Below are positions 17,557 through 25,098 of a stretch of 34,652 bases of DNA, one piece after another. The position numbers and the translations under genes were made by a program. Numbering within the stretch: position 1 is the first letter of the stretch; each line of letters opens with the position of its first letter. Location of the stretch: positions 1-34,652 of the forward strand of contig DDRH01000009.1 of NCBI GenBank assembly GCA_002343075.1. Direction: 5' to 3'. This DNA comes from Phycisphaerales bacterium UBA2421 (GTDB lineage: Bacteria; Planctomycetota; Phycisphaerae; Tepidisphaerales; Tepidisphaeraceae). The notes under the pieces are model-generated. The model did not search any database. It was not told the DNA's origin and worked only from the letters and a program-made list of their open reading frames with translations.

Positions 17557-19992
17557 ATGTCGCTGCGAAAGTCTACGGTCGAGTTTCTGGAAGCCCGTCA
17601 ACTCTTGTCGGGTTCCACCGGCGCAAGTACTGATGTTTCAATAACTAAGGTGCAGTTCGGTGACTCGCACGCCGATACGTTGACCGGTCAATGGATTGTC
17701 CAGCTCGGCGGATATGAAGGAACCGCAGGCAGCCAGCTTAAGAAGGCGCGCCGGCTGCTCACCGAGCAGGATGCCTCAGTTTTTGTCCGCCAATACCTGG
17801 TCGCCGACGGGCTGTTCAGCGTGCGCATGCCGGCCGGGCTTACCTCGCAGCAGCAGTATGATGCCCTCAGCCGCCTGCCCGGCTTTGTCAGTGCCGAGCC
17901 GGATTGGGTGCAGCGAATCAACCTTACCCCGAACGATCCGAGTTTCGGTTCGCTCACGGGCCTCAATCAAGCGAATGATCAGGACATCGACGCTCCCGAG
18001 GCATGGAATACCACGACAGGATCGATGGCGCAGGTGGTCGGTATCATTGATTCTGGCGTGAACTATAACCACCCAGATCTGGTGCAGAATATCTTCCTAA
18101 ACCAGGCCGAGATCCCCGCTTCGCGACTGGCCAATCTCACCGACGTCGACGGCGACGGACTGATCACGTTCCGCGATCTAAATAACGCCGTTAATCAGGG
18201 TGTTGGCAAGATTCAGGATTTGAATAGCGACGGACGCATCAGCGGCTTTGACGTGCGCGCGACGATGAACCTCACTGCCGGGGTGGACAACGGCACCGGC
18301 GGGTGGGCGGACGGCATCGACACCGATACCAACGGCTTCGCCGATGATCTTGTCGGCTGGAATTTTCTCTCGGGAAACAACGATCCCAATGACGTCTTCG
18401 GCCACGGTTCACACGTCGCTGGCACCGTGGGCGCGGTGGGCAATAACGGCGTGGGTGTGGTGGGGGTAAACTGGAAAGTCAGCTTGTTGCCGCTGAAGGT
18501 CGGGGGGATTAACTCCAGCGACAACACCATCAGCACCTCAGCGGCGACGGCGGCACTGAATTACTCAGTGTTGATGAAACAACGCGGCAACCAGGTGCGC
18601 GTCACCAACAATAGCTGGGGTGGCGGGGGCTTCAACTCTGCCCTGCAGTCGGCAATTCAAAGCAACTCGAACAATGATATCTTGTTTGTCGCGGCGGCGG
18701 GCAATGATGGGACGAACAATGATTCGATTCCCCACTATCCTTCCAACTACACGATTCCGAATGTTATCTCCGTAGCGAATCTGCTTTCCAGCGGCAATCG
18801 AAGCGGCGGAAGCAACTTCGGTGCAACGACCGTGGACCTCGGCGCGCCGGGCACCAACATTCTCAGCACGACCGGTTCCGGCTATTCGTTTTTCACCGGC
18901 ACATCGATGGCCTCCCCCCACGTCGCGGGCGTGGCGGCGTTGCTGCTGAGCGCTGTGCCGACACTCACCGTCGCTCAGATGCGCGCGGCGATGTTTAACA
19001 CAGTCGATGTAATTCCATCCCTCGCCGGTTTTATGGTCACCGGCGGGCGGGTCAACGCATTTAGCGCGCTGCAGTCGATCCTGCTGCCCGCGCCCGGCAC
19101 GCCGACGCTTGCCAGCGGCAGCGACACGGGTGCATCGAGCAGCGACGGCATCACCAACGACAACACACCCACGCTTGAAGGGACTGCCCCCGTAGGTTCG
19201 ACAGTTAAAGTTTTCGTGGACGGCAATGAAGTGGCTTCGGTCGCGGCCCCGGCTGGGACTTGGTCGTTTACCACCGGTGTTCTCGCCGACGGCCCACACA
19301 CCGTCACTGCTTCCGCTACGAGTGGCGCGCAAAGTAGTATTGCCTCGGCACCGCTTGAGTTTTTGATCGATACCGTCGCGCCGACCACTGGCGTGGGCCT
19401 CTTTGACTCGTCGCAGGCACCGCACCGGCTGAACTTCCCGTTCAGCGAGAATCTTGCTGACACGTTCTCGACCTCGTTCGTCAGTTTGCAAAACCTGATC
19501 ACGCTCGCGCAGATTCCCAGCAGCAACCTCACGGCGAGCTATAACCCGGCCACGAATCTCGGGTCGTATTCATTCACCGGTTTCGCCTTCGGCATTGTTC
19601 CGAGCGGCAATTATCGCGCGACAGTGCAGCCGGTCGATGTGGCTGGCAATGTGCAGGCCACGCCGACTCAATTGTCTTTCCAGTTCCTCAACGGCGATGC
19701 GACCGGCGATGGCACCGTGAATCTTAACGACTTCACGCGGCTCGCTGCCAACTTTGGACAATCGCCCCGGATCTACTCACAGGGCGACTTTAACTACGAT
19801 ACGGTCGTGAATCTGAACGATTTCACCATCCTGGCAGCGTCTTTTGGCCTGACTTTGCCTCCATTGGCTGATCTGCCGCGCGGCGCGTCGGTCGCCTCGG
19901 CCTCGCCGGGGTTGTTTTCCAACACGCCGCTTGACGATTCCAAGGGCTTGGCCCTCGATGTGCTGGATTTGTCCGGTGGCGAGACGATCTGA
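17557..19992 (+). CDS. LEPR-XLL protein 4: subtilisin-like (S8) protease with EF-hand insert, Ig and dockerin domains
   Basis: 811 residues from the ATG at 17557; GGAGG is six bases upstream. The N-terminal motif is LEARQLL. After a propeptide-like region the S8 domain carries Asp165 (IIDSGVNYNHPDL), His283 (FGHGSHVAGT), oxyanion Asn383 (AAAGNDG) and Ser450 (GTSMASPHVAG), so the triad is complete. Between Asp and His there is an insert with two calcium-loop-like motifs, DVDGDGLITFRD (from 196) and DLNSDGRISGFD (from 221), then DTDTNGFADDL. After the protease come a bacterial Ig-like domain (TPTLEGTAPVGSTVKVFVDG), the shared Ig-like domain and a dockerin pair from residue 713. It is probably a calcium-dependent extracellular endopeptidase; the substrate is unknown. 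Confidence 0.9.
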   Translation: MSLRKSTVEFLEARQLLSGSTGASTDVSITKVQFGDSHADTLTGQWIVQLGGYEGTAGSQLKKARRLLTEQDASVFVRQYLVADGLFSVRMPAGLTSQQQYDALSRLPGFVSAEPDWVQRINLTPNDPSFGSLTGLNQANDQDIDAPEAWNTTTGSMAQVVGIIDSGVNYNHPDLVQNIFLNQAEIPASRLANLTDVDGDGLITFRDLNNAVNQGVGKIQDLNSDGRISGFDVRATMNLTAGVDNGTGGWADGIDTDTNGFADDLVGWNFLSGNNDPNDVFGHGSHVAGTVGAVGNNGVGVVGVNWKVSLLPLKVGGINSSDNTISTSAATAALNYSVLMKQRGNQVRVTNNSWGGGGFNSALQSAIQSNSNNDILFVAAAGNDGTNNDSIPHYPSNYTIPNVISVANLLSSGNRSGGSNFGATTVDLGAPGTNILSTTGSGYSFFTGTSMASPHVAGVAALLLSAVPTLTVAQMRAAMFNTVDVIPSLAGFMVTGGRVNAFSALQSILLPAPGTPTLASGSDTGASSSDGITNDNTPTLEGTAPVGSTVKVFVDGNEVASVAAPAGTWSFTTGVLADGPHTVTASATSGAQSSIASAPLEFLIDTVAPTTGVGLFDSSQAPHRLNFPFSENLADTFSTSFVSLQNLITLAQIPSSNLTASYNPATNLGSYSFTGFAFGIVPSGNYRATVQPVDVAGNVQATPTQLSFQFLNGDATGDGTVNLNDFTRLAANFGQSPRIYSQGDFNYDTVVNLNDFTILAASFGLTLPPLADLPRGASVASASPGLFSNTPLDDSKGLALDVLDLSGGETI

Positions 19993-20071
19993 TTGTTTCG
20001 ATGATCGCGCCCGACCGATGCTGAACGGCCCGTGAGCGGGGTCCGGCCGCCATAAAACAGGCAAACTCTGT

Positions 20072-20128
20072 CGCCTGCATCGCCTGAGAAAGGTGGTGCA
20101 GGCGGCTTTGTCAAAGTTTCTTTTTGAC
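20072..20128 (+). terminator. Strong hairpin terminator after the subtilase gene
   Basis: A 14-bp stem with two G-U pairs, CGCCTGCATCGCCT and AGGTGGTGCAGGCG, closes a GAGAA loop at 20072-20104. A T-rich stretch ending in TTTTT follows (20124-20128). It lies 80 bp after the stop codon and separates this gene from the next LEPR-motif gene. Confidence 0.7.
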
Positions 20129-20266
20129 TCTGGCAGGAATTGGGGGAAAATTCGAGCAAGTTGTGGCGTCTCTTCCCCGGAAGAGGCCCCGGTCTCTTCG
20201 GCGAGATGAAGTCTTAAGTCCAATTCAGGCAAGCTTTTGCGGCAGTTAGATATGAGGAGAGAAGTG

Positions 20267-21517
20267 ATGCAGGTCTCGACCAAGTCAGTCCAATCCCGCG
20301 GGCGGCGAAATGCTGGCACAATCGCTCGCCGCGGTCGTCCGGCAGTGATTGAAGCCATGGAATCGCGTCAGCACCTCACAGGCACGATCAGCTATGTAGA
20401 TGTGCCCATCACCTCCGCCGCCATTGCGGCCGATCCCACCCTGGCAAGTCTGCGTACCCTCGACGTGCGCCTCACAGTCTCCAGCGGCGATGACTGGCTC
20501 GCATCAGACATTCGGGTGCAACTTACCCAAGGCTCGTTCTACAACCCGCGCGCCGGTGGCAATGTGCCTGACACAACCGAGTGGAGCGATAATCCACACC
20601 TCCGGTTTGATACATGGGTCGGCGGGCCGAATACTTCGGCGCCGCTCGTGCTGGGCCGCCAGGAAGGAAGCGGGTCGGCCATTTTCAGCCCCAGCGAAGT
20701 GAACGTGGCGTTCGGAGATTTACAGAATACCGGCGCAGGCACCTTCACGATTGCCCGGCTCACGATGACCCAGAACGCCGTCGGAACCATCAACGGCCGG
20801 TTCTTCGTGCTCTCGGCTTCCTCGACTGCGGTGCCGTTTACGAGGGCCATTACCAGCGCCGTCACGCAGCCGCCTGCAATCACAACCACCATCAAAGGCT
20901 GGGTGTTTAATGACACAAATGGCGACAGCCGACACGACACCAACGAAGCCCGGGCTTCCGGCTGGCAGGTCTACATCGACGCAAACAACAACGGTCGCCT
21001 CGACAGCAACGAGTCTTCCGTCCGAACCAACGCGCAGGGCAATTTTACCTTCGGCCAGTTGGCGGCGGGGACCTATCGCGTTCGGGTCAGTCTGCAAACC
21101 GGCTTCCAGCGGACTTTCCCCACCAACAGCTCATTCTCACATAACGTCACTCTCACCAACGGCCTCATTGCCGACCGAAAGACCTTCGGCGTGACTCAGC
21201 GCGCCAAGATCAGCGGGCTGGTGTACAACGACAGCAATAACAACCAGACCAAAGGCGCCGGCGAGACGGGGCTTTCGGGGTGGCGGATCTATATCGATCG
21301 AAATAACAATGGTAAGTTCGATTCCAACGAAACCAATGTTCGATCGGCCTCCGATGGAAGTTGGAGCTTCATCGGGCTGACTCCCGGCACTTATAACATC
21401 CGCATTGTGCAAGTCACCGGCTTCACCCGAACCACACCCTCCAGCGGGGTATTCTCGGTCGCGGTGGGCAGTGGGGCACATTCTACTACCAGCAATTTCG
21501 GGCAACGCGCCATTTAG
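20267..21517 (+). CDS. LEPR-XLL-like protein 5: two SdrD B-like repeats, no dockerin
   Basis: 416 residues from the ATG at 20267, which has GAGGAGAG upstream; earlier in-frame starts lack this. The N-terminus is Arg-rich and carries a diverged motif, MESRQHL, in the position where other cluster members have LExRRLL. Residues about 45-215 are a beta-rich domain of unknown family (VPDTTEWSDNPHLRFDTW). Two SdrD B-like domains follow: IKGWVFNDTNGD...YIDANNNGRLDSNE and ISGLVYNDSNNN...YIDRNNNGKFDSNE, each ending in G-x-Y-x-[VI]-R. These Asp/Asn-rich loops are calcium-binding in the SdrD family and stiffen surface adhesins. There is no dockerin pair, unlike five of the other cluster members. A structural or adhesive surface role is inferred. 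Confidence 0.8.
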   Translation: MQVSTKSVQSRGRRNAGTIARRGRPAVIEAMESRQHLTGTISYVDVPITSAAIAADPTLASLRTLDVRLTVSSGDDWLASDIRVQLTQGSFYNPRAGGNVPDTTEWSDNPHLRFDTWVGGPNTSAPLVLGRQEGSGSAIFSPSEVNVAFGDLQNTGAGTFTIARLTMTQNAVGTINGRFFVLSASSTAVPFTRAITSAVTQPPAITTTIKGWVFNDTNGDSRHDTNEARASGWQVYIDANNNGRLDSNESSVRTNAQGNFTFGQLAAGTYRVRVSLQTGFQRTFPTNSSFSHNVTLTNGLIADRKTFGVTQRAKISGLVYNDSNNNQTKGAGETGLSGWRIYIDRNNNGKFDSNETNVRSASDGSWSFIGLTPGTYNIRIVQVTGFTRTTPSSGVFSVAVGSGAHSTTSNFGQRAI

Positions 21518-21548
21518 TGCAGGCCGGGGTTAACGTCGATCTTCCGCC

Positions 21549-21577
21549 GGGGCAGGAGGCATTTGCCGTCCTGCCCC
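21549..21577 (+). terminator. Hairpin terminator after the SdrD B-like gene
   Basis: GGGGCAGGA and TCCTGCCCC form a nine-bp perfect stem, with an inner GGC/GCC pairing around ATTT and one bulged G. It lies 32 bp after the stop codon. No long T run follows (TGTTTGAT). A TATAAT lies 23 bp downstream, so the end of one transcription unit and the start of the next appear adjacent. Confidence 0.6.
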
Positions 21578-21599
21578 AGCCTGTTTGATAGACACACTG

Positions 21600-21605
21600 T
21601 ATAAT
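21600..21605 (+). promoter_or_regulatory. Candidate -10 box (TATAAT) for the aspartic-protease-like gene
   Basis: A perfect TATAAT lies 31 bp before the ATG at 21636 and just after the hairpin of the preceding gene. No good -35 hexamer is present at 16-18 bp. The transcript would have a leader of about 25 bases carrying GGGAG at 21622. Confidence 0.4.
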
Positions 21606-21635
21606 GCGGCCCGGGGTAGTTGGGAGTCTGTGGAT

Positions 21636-23537
21636 ATGCCGAAGCGAATGCTGACGATCGAAAATCTGGAGCGCCGTCTTTTAATGGCGGGTTACGAAGT
21701 TGAGGGAATTCAGTCGGCGGCGCTGTCGCAGCCGCAGATTAATGCCTACTTCTCGCGCACCCCGAACGGCGCACCGCTCGAAGACAACTTTGGCCTGGGA
21801 ATCTTCAACCTGACCCCATTTTTTGATACCGGCGCGAGTGGCGTGCTGCTCAGTTCATTCTGGGCCGACCTGCTCGACGTCAACACCTCCACGTTTGCCG
21901 GTCAGGATGTGATATTCAGCGACATTGGCGTGGGTGGGTCGGAGGACTTCTTCGTCTCTGAATCGCTTTATCTGCACCTCGGCAAGTTTCACCCCGATGC
22001 GGAAGTGAATGAACTCGATGTGCTTGATGAGGTTTATACCCAGTCGTTTGGCCCTCTCAGGATGCAGGTCGGCCCGGCTGAGCCGAATCCGAACCCCATT
22101 CTGGAGGCGCTGAACGTCATCGGCATGCCTGCAATGGTGGGAAAAGTCGTGGTGATGGATCCCAAGCCCGTCGACACCTTTGCCGACAACATGCGCACCT
22201 ATGTCTACAACCCCGGTACGCCATTTAATCCGGCGCTTGCGGACATCGAGCCTGGAATTCCTTCGACCAACGTTCATGTCCCGTTGACCTACGTTAACTT
22301 CGAAGCGTTCACGACAGTGTCGCCGCCGGGCGCGCCCGGGCCGGCATTGACTTACAACCCGTTCATTGGCCGCAACCCGTTCCAGCCGGGCGACACCCGC
22401 CCTCAGCCGGTTGCGGGGTATAACAATCTCACCTCCTCCGGCGATTGGCTGTTCGACACGGGCGCAGCGGCGTCGATTATGTCGCGCGCGCGGGCGGCCG
22501 ATCTGGGCGTGACCTATGTCCCCGGAACCTACGGCTCCGAAGACCCGGAACTGCAAGGACTTGCGCCGGGCACACGCACCTTCAAGCTCACCATCGGCGG
22601 TGTCGGCGGGGAGACGACGCTTGTCGGCTTTTTCATGGATTCGCTCACGCTCCCAACGACCGACGGACTTGGACTGGAGTACATCGGTGCCCCGGTATTG
22701 ATCGGCGATATCACCCTGTTCGACCCGATTACAAGCCAGCCGTACACGCTCGACGGCATTCTCGGGATGAATTACTTCGTCGCCTCCACCAATGTCGTCC
22801 AACTTCCCGGCGATCCTTTCCCAACGCTGGAAGACCTAACGATCGGTGCCTACGACTGGGTCACGTTCGATGAGCCTAACGCGCTGCTAGGCCTGCAACT
22901 GCGAGACACCGTTCCCGGGCCGACTGTCATTGCCACGCTTTTCGAGCACGATGTCGCCCCGAATGGCTTCTACTTCCAGTTTAGCCGCAATGTCGGTGCA
23001 TCACTTTCGCTGGCTGATCTCGTGCTGACGAATGCCACGACCGGACAGGTCATTCCGTCGAGCCAGTTGGTGTTGGAGTTTGAGCCTGCACTCAATACCG
23101 CCACGCTGAGGTTCCCCGGCGCGGTTGACCTGAACGGCATTTTGCCGAACGGAAACTATCAGCTGCGCGTCATCGCCGACGGGGTGGTCGATCAGTTCGG
23201 CGTTGCGATGCCAGCCGACCAGACGCTGCCGTTCTTTTCGCTCAACGCCGATGCCAATCGCGATCGCAGCGTAACCCTCAACGACTTCACCGCGCTCGCG
23301 GCCAACTTTGGCCTGGACGATCGCACCTGGGCACAGGGCGACTTTACCCTGGATGAGCGCGTGGATTTGAATGACTTCACTGTGCTCGCGGCCAATTTCG
23401 GCATTTCACTGCCCGCAGCGGCGGCAACGCCCCGCCCGGCGGTGTCGCCTGCGGTCGCGCAGCGCGTGTCAAACGTCTTCGCCGCCGGCTCGCTCATCGG
23501 CAGGCTGCTGGACGAGCGCGAATGGCTGCCGGCATGA
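21636..23537 (+). CDS. LEPR-XLL protein 6: two-lobed aspartic-protease-like protein with Ig and dockerin domains
   Basis: 633 residues from the ATG at 21636 (GGGAG upstream). The N-terminal motif is LERRLLM. Two D-T-G-A motifs are present: FFDTGASG with Asp64 and LFDTGAAAS with Asp274. Each is followed downstream by a hydrophobic-hydrophobic-Gly strand (NVIGMPAMVG and LDGILGMNYF). That arrangement, with 210 residues between the aspartates, is what a bilobal pepsin-type enzyme would show; retropepsin-like bacterial proteins usually have one. The shared Ig-like domain (about 435-535) and a dockerin pair from about residue 537 follow, where the usual GDA start reads NADAN. Proteolytic activity is inferred from motifs; a non-catalytic binding role is possible. 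It has its own candidate -10 box. Confidence 0.8.
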   Translation: MPKRMLTIENLERRLLMAGYEVEGIQSAALSQPQINAYFSRTPNGAPLEDNFGLGIFNLTPFFDTGASGVLLSSFWADLLDVNTSTFAGQDVIFSDIGVGGSEDFFVSESLYLHLGKFHPDAEVNELDVLDEVYTQSFGPLRMQVGPAEPNPNPILEALNVIGMPAMVGKVVVMDPKPVDTFADNMRTYVYNPGTPFNPALADIEPGIPSTNVHVPLTYVNFEAFTTVSPPGAPGPALTYNPFIGRNPFQPGDTRPQPVAGYNNLTSSGDWLFDTGAAASIMSRARAADLGVTYVPGTYGSEDPELQGLAPGTRTFKLTIGGVGGETTLVGFFMDSLTLPTTDGLGLEYIGAPVLIGDITLFDPITSQPYTLDGILGMNYFVASTNVVQLPGDPFPTLEDLTIGAYDWVTFDEPNALLGLQLRDTVPGPTVIATLFEHDVAPNGFYFQFSRNVGASLSLADLVLTNATTGQVIPSSQLVLEFEPALNTATLRFPGAVDLNGILPNGNYQLRVIADGVVDQFGVAMPADQTLPFFSLNADANRDRSVTLNDFTALAANFGLDDRTWAQGDFTLDERVDLNDFTVLAANFGISLPAAAATPRPAVSPAVAQRVSNVFAAGSLIGRLLDEREWLPA

Positions 23538-23613
23538 GGCCGTCCTGGCGACCATCGTGGCGACCGTCGCGACGTGATGAGCCTGTTCCTCTTTTGCACA
23601 CCGGAGTAGGTTG

Positions 23614-24621
23614 ATGTGGCATCTCGATTCACTCGAACGCCGCCGTCTGCTGGCGTTTACGGCCTCGGTCAACGCCGGCGTGCTCACGGTGCAGGCGGGC
23701 AACACCGGTTCAAACCTCGCGGTGTCGCAATCGCTCGACAGCCTGCGCATTACCGATCTCAATGACGGCCTCAGCCAGGACATCCTGCTTTCACTTTTCA
23801 ATACGGCCCACATCAACGGCGGCAGTGGGAACGACCGGTTGACCGCGGCCGTTATCACAGGGAAGTCGTTCATCCTCAACGGCGGGGCGGGCAATGACAC
23901 ACTTGTCGGATCGGCCAACGTGGCTGATTTCATCGGCGGCTCCGGAACCGATCTCGCCGACTTTTCCTCGGCCTCGCAACCTCTCATCATTTCGCTTGAC
24001 GGTGCGGCCAACGATACGCTCTTCGGTGTAGCCAATCGAAGCGTGCGCGGCGATATTGAGAACGTGTTCGGCGGGTCGGGGAATGACTTCATCGCCGGAT
24101 CCGACCAAACCAACGTTCTGCAAGGCAACGGCGGGAAGGACACGCTCATCGGCAACGATGGCAATGACACCCTTTCCGGCGGCAATAAGAACGATTCGCT
24201 TGTCGGGGGTGGTGGCGACGATTTTCTCGTCGGCGGGGCGGGGACGATGGATATCGTCAGCTACGCAGCCAGCACGCGCCCGGTGAGCATCACCATCGAC
24301 GACATTGCCAACGACGGCACCGACCGTGAAAGCGACAACATCGCGGCAACCTGCGAAGGGTTCATCGGCGGTTCGGGCGACGACTCCATCGTTGGCAGCG
24401 GGAAGCCCAATCGCATTGACGGGGGGGCCGGCAACGATACCCTGCGCGGCGGAAGCGGCAACGACACAATCACCGGCGGCCCGGGGATTGATTCCATCCT
24501 CGGCGAAGCCGGCAACGACCTGCTCAACACCATCGACGGCGAAATCGACACCGTCTCGGGGGGCAGCGGCACCGACATTGCCAGCGCCGACCCAAATGAC
24601 ATCCTCTCTGCAATTCCCTGA
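23614..24621 (+). CDS. LEPR-XLL protein 7: RTX (hemolysin-type calcium-binding repeat) protein
   Basis: 335 residues from the ATG at 23614 (GGAG 9-12 bases before the ATG). The motif LERRRLL starts only five residues in, and there is no hydrophobic signal. From about residue 70 to the end the protein consists of GGxGNDxLxG-type nonapeptides in two blocks (for example GGAGNDTLVG, GNDGNDTLSGG, GGAGNDTLRGGSGNDTITGG), interrupted by short Asp/Ser-rich spacers with ISLDGAANDTL and ITIDDIANDGTD. Such repeats form calcium-filled parallel beta-rolls. There is no dockerin and no catalytic domain. It is the last of the seven cluster genes. Type I secretion, usual for RTX proteins, seems unlikely given the LEPR motif and the absence of T1SS genes nearby. 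Confidence 0.88.
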   Translation: MWHLDSLERRRLLAFTASVNAGVLTVQAGNTGSNLAVSQSLDSLRITDLNDGLSQDILLSLFNTAHINGGSGNDRLTAAVITGKSFILNGGAGNDTLVGSANVADFIGGSGTDLADFSSASQPLIISLDGAANDTLFGVANRSVRGDIENVFGGSGNDFIAGSDQTNVLQGNGGKDTLIGNDGNDTLSGGNKNDSLVGGGGDDFLVGGAGTMDIVSYAASTRPVSITIDDIANDGTDRESDNIAATCEGFIGGSGDDSIVGSGKPNRIDGGAGNDTLRGGSGNDTITGGPGIDSILGEAGNDLLNTIDGEIDTVSGGSGTDIASADPNDILSAIP

Positions 24622-24669
24622 TTTCGCGCCGGCCAACCCATTGCCAACCGCAGAATCGTTCAGCGGAAT

Positions 24670-24698
24670 TTGACTTGGCCAGCACCCGAGCCTATATT
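24670..24698 (+). promoter_or_regulatory. Promoter of the ars operon
   Basis: TTGACT at 24670-24675, exactly 17 bp of spacer and TATATT at 24693-24698, five of six consensus bases each. Transcription would start near 24705, about seven bases before the ATG of arsR, so the mRNA would be almost leaderless. The -10 box overlaps the inverted repeat described next. Confidence 0.7.
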
Positions 24699-24713
24699 CG
24701 TCTAGTCGAATAT
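24694..24713. promoter_or_regulatory. Putative ArsR operator
   Basis: A perfect inverted repeat, ATATTCG-TCTAGT-CGAATAT, covers the -10 box, the expected transcription start and the first bases of the arsR start codon. ArsR/SmtB repressors bind imperfect AT-rich dyads in just this position. Binding here would block RNA polymerase directly and autoregulate the operon. Confidence 0.7.
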
Positions 24714-25095
24714 GCGAAAAGGCGAATCAACACAGGCCAATGCCTTGTTTGCCGCCGTGGCGGATGCGACCCGGCTGCGCATCGTCAACCTGTTGAGCAC
24801 CGGCGAGCTGTGCGTGTGCGATCTTGTCGCGGTGCTTCGATTGCCGCAGCCGAAGGTGTCGCGCCACCTGGCCGTGTTGCGCAGTGCGGGGCTGGTCGAG
24901 CAGCGCATTGAGTCCAACTGGCGCCATTATCGCCTTGCCCCCGCCGCGAGCGAGTTGCATCATAAATTGCTCGACTGCCTCACGTGTTGTGTGAGTTGCG
25001 TGCCGCAGGTGCGGTCGGATCTTCAGCGGCTGGAGCGCAAAGCCGCCTGCTGTGCCCCTGTTCAATTGACCAAGAGTGTTTCCCGGAAGAGGTGA
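24712..25095 (+). CDS. arsR: ArsR-family arsenite-responsive repressor
   Basis: 127 residues. It is a winged-helix ArsR/SmtB protein with E-L-C-V-C-D-L at residues 32-38, the classic As(III)/Sb(III)-binding motif (Cys34, Cys36) at the start of the DNA-binding helices. The recognition helix region is PQPKVSRHLAVLRSAGLV. The C-terminal part is unusually Cys-rich (CLTCCVSC at 89-96 and ACC at 112-114), which could provide further thiol ligands. Metal binding releases DNA in this family. The gene begins directly in its own operator, and its stop is four bases before the arsC start, so the two are translationally close. Arsenic as inducer is supported by arsC and arsM downstream. Confidence 0.93.
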   Translation: MRKGESTQANALFAAVADATRLRIVNLLSTGELCVCDLVAVLRLPQPKVSRHLAVLRSAGLVEQRIESNWRHYRLAPAASELHHKLLDCLTCCVSCVPQVRSDLQRLERKAACCAPVQLTKSVSRKR

Positions 25096-25098
25096 GTG

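Noticed and set aside
23820..24560. Regular short repeats that could suggest a CRISPR or minisatellite
   Set aside because: They are the codons of RTX GGxGNDxL nonapeptides in an open frame, with no conserved repeat-spacer structure.
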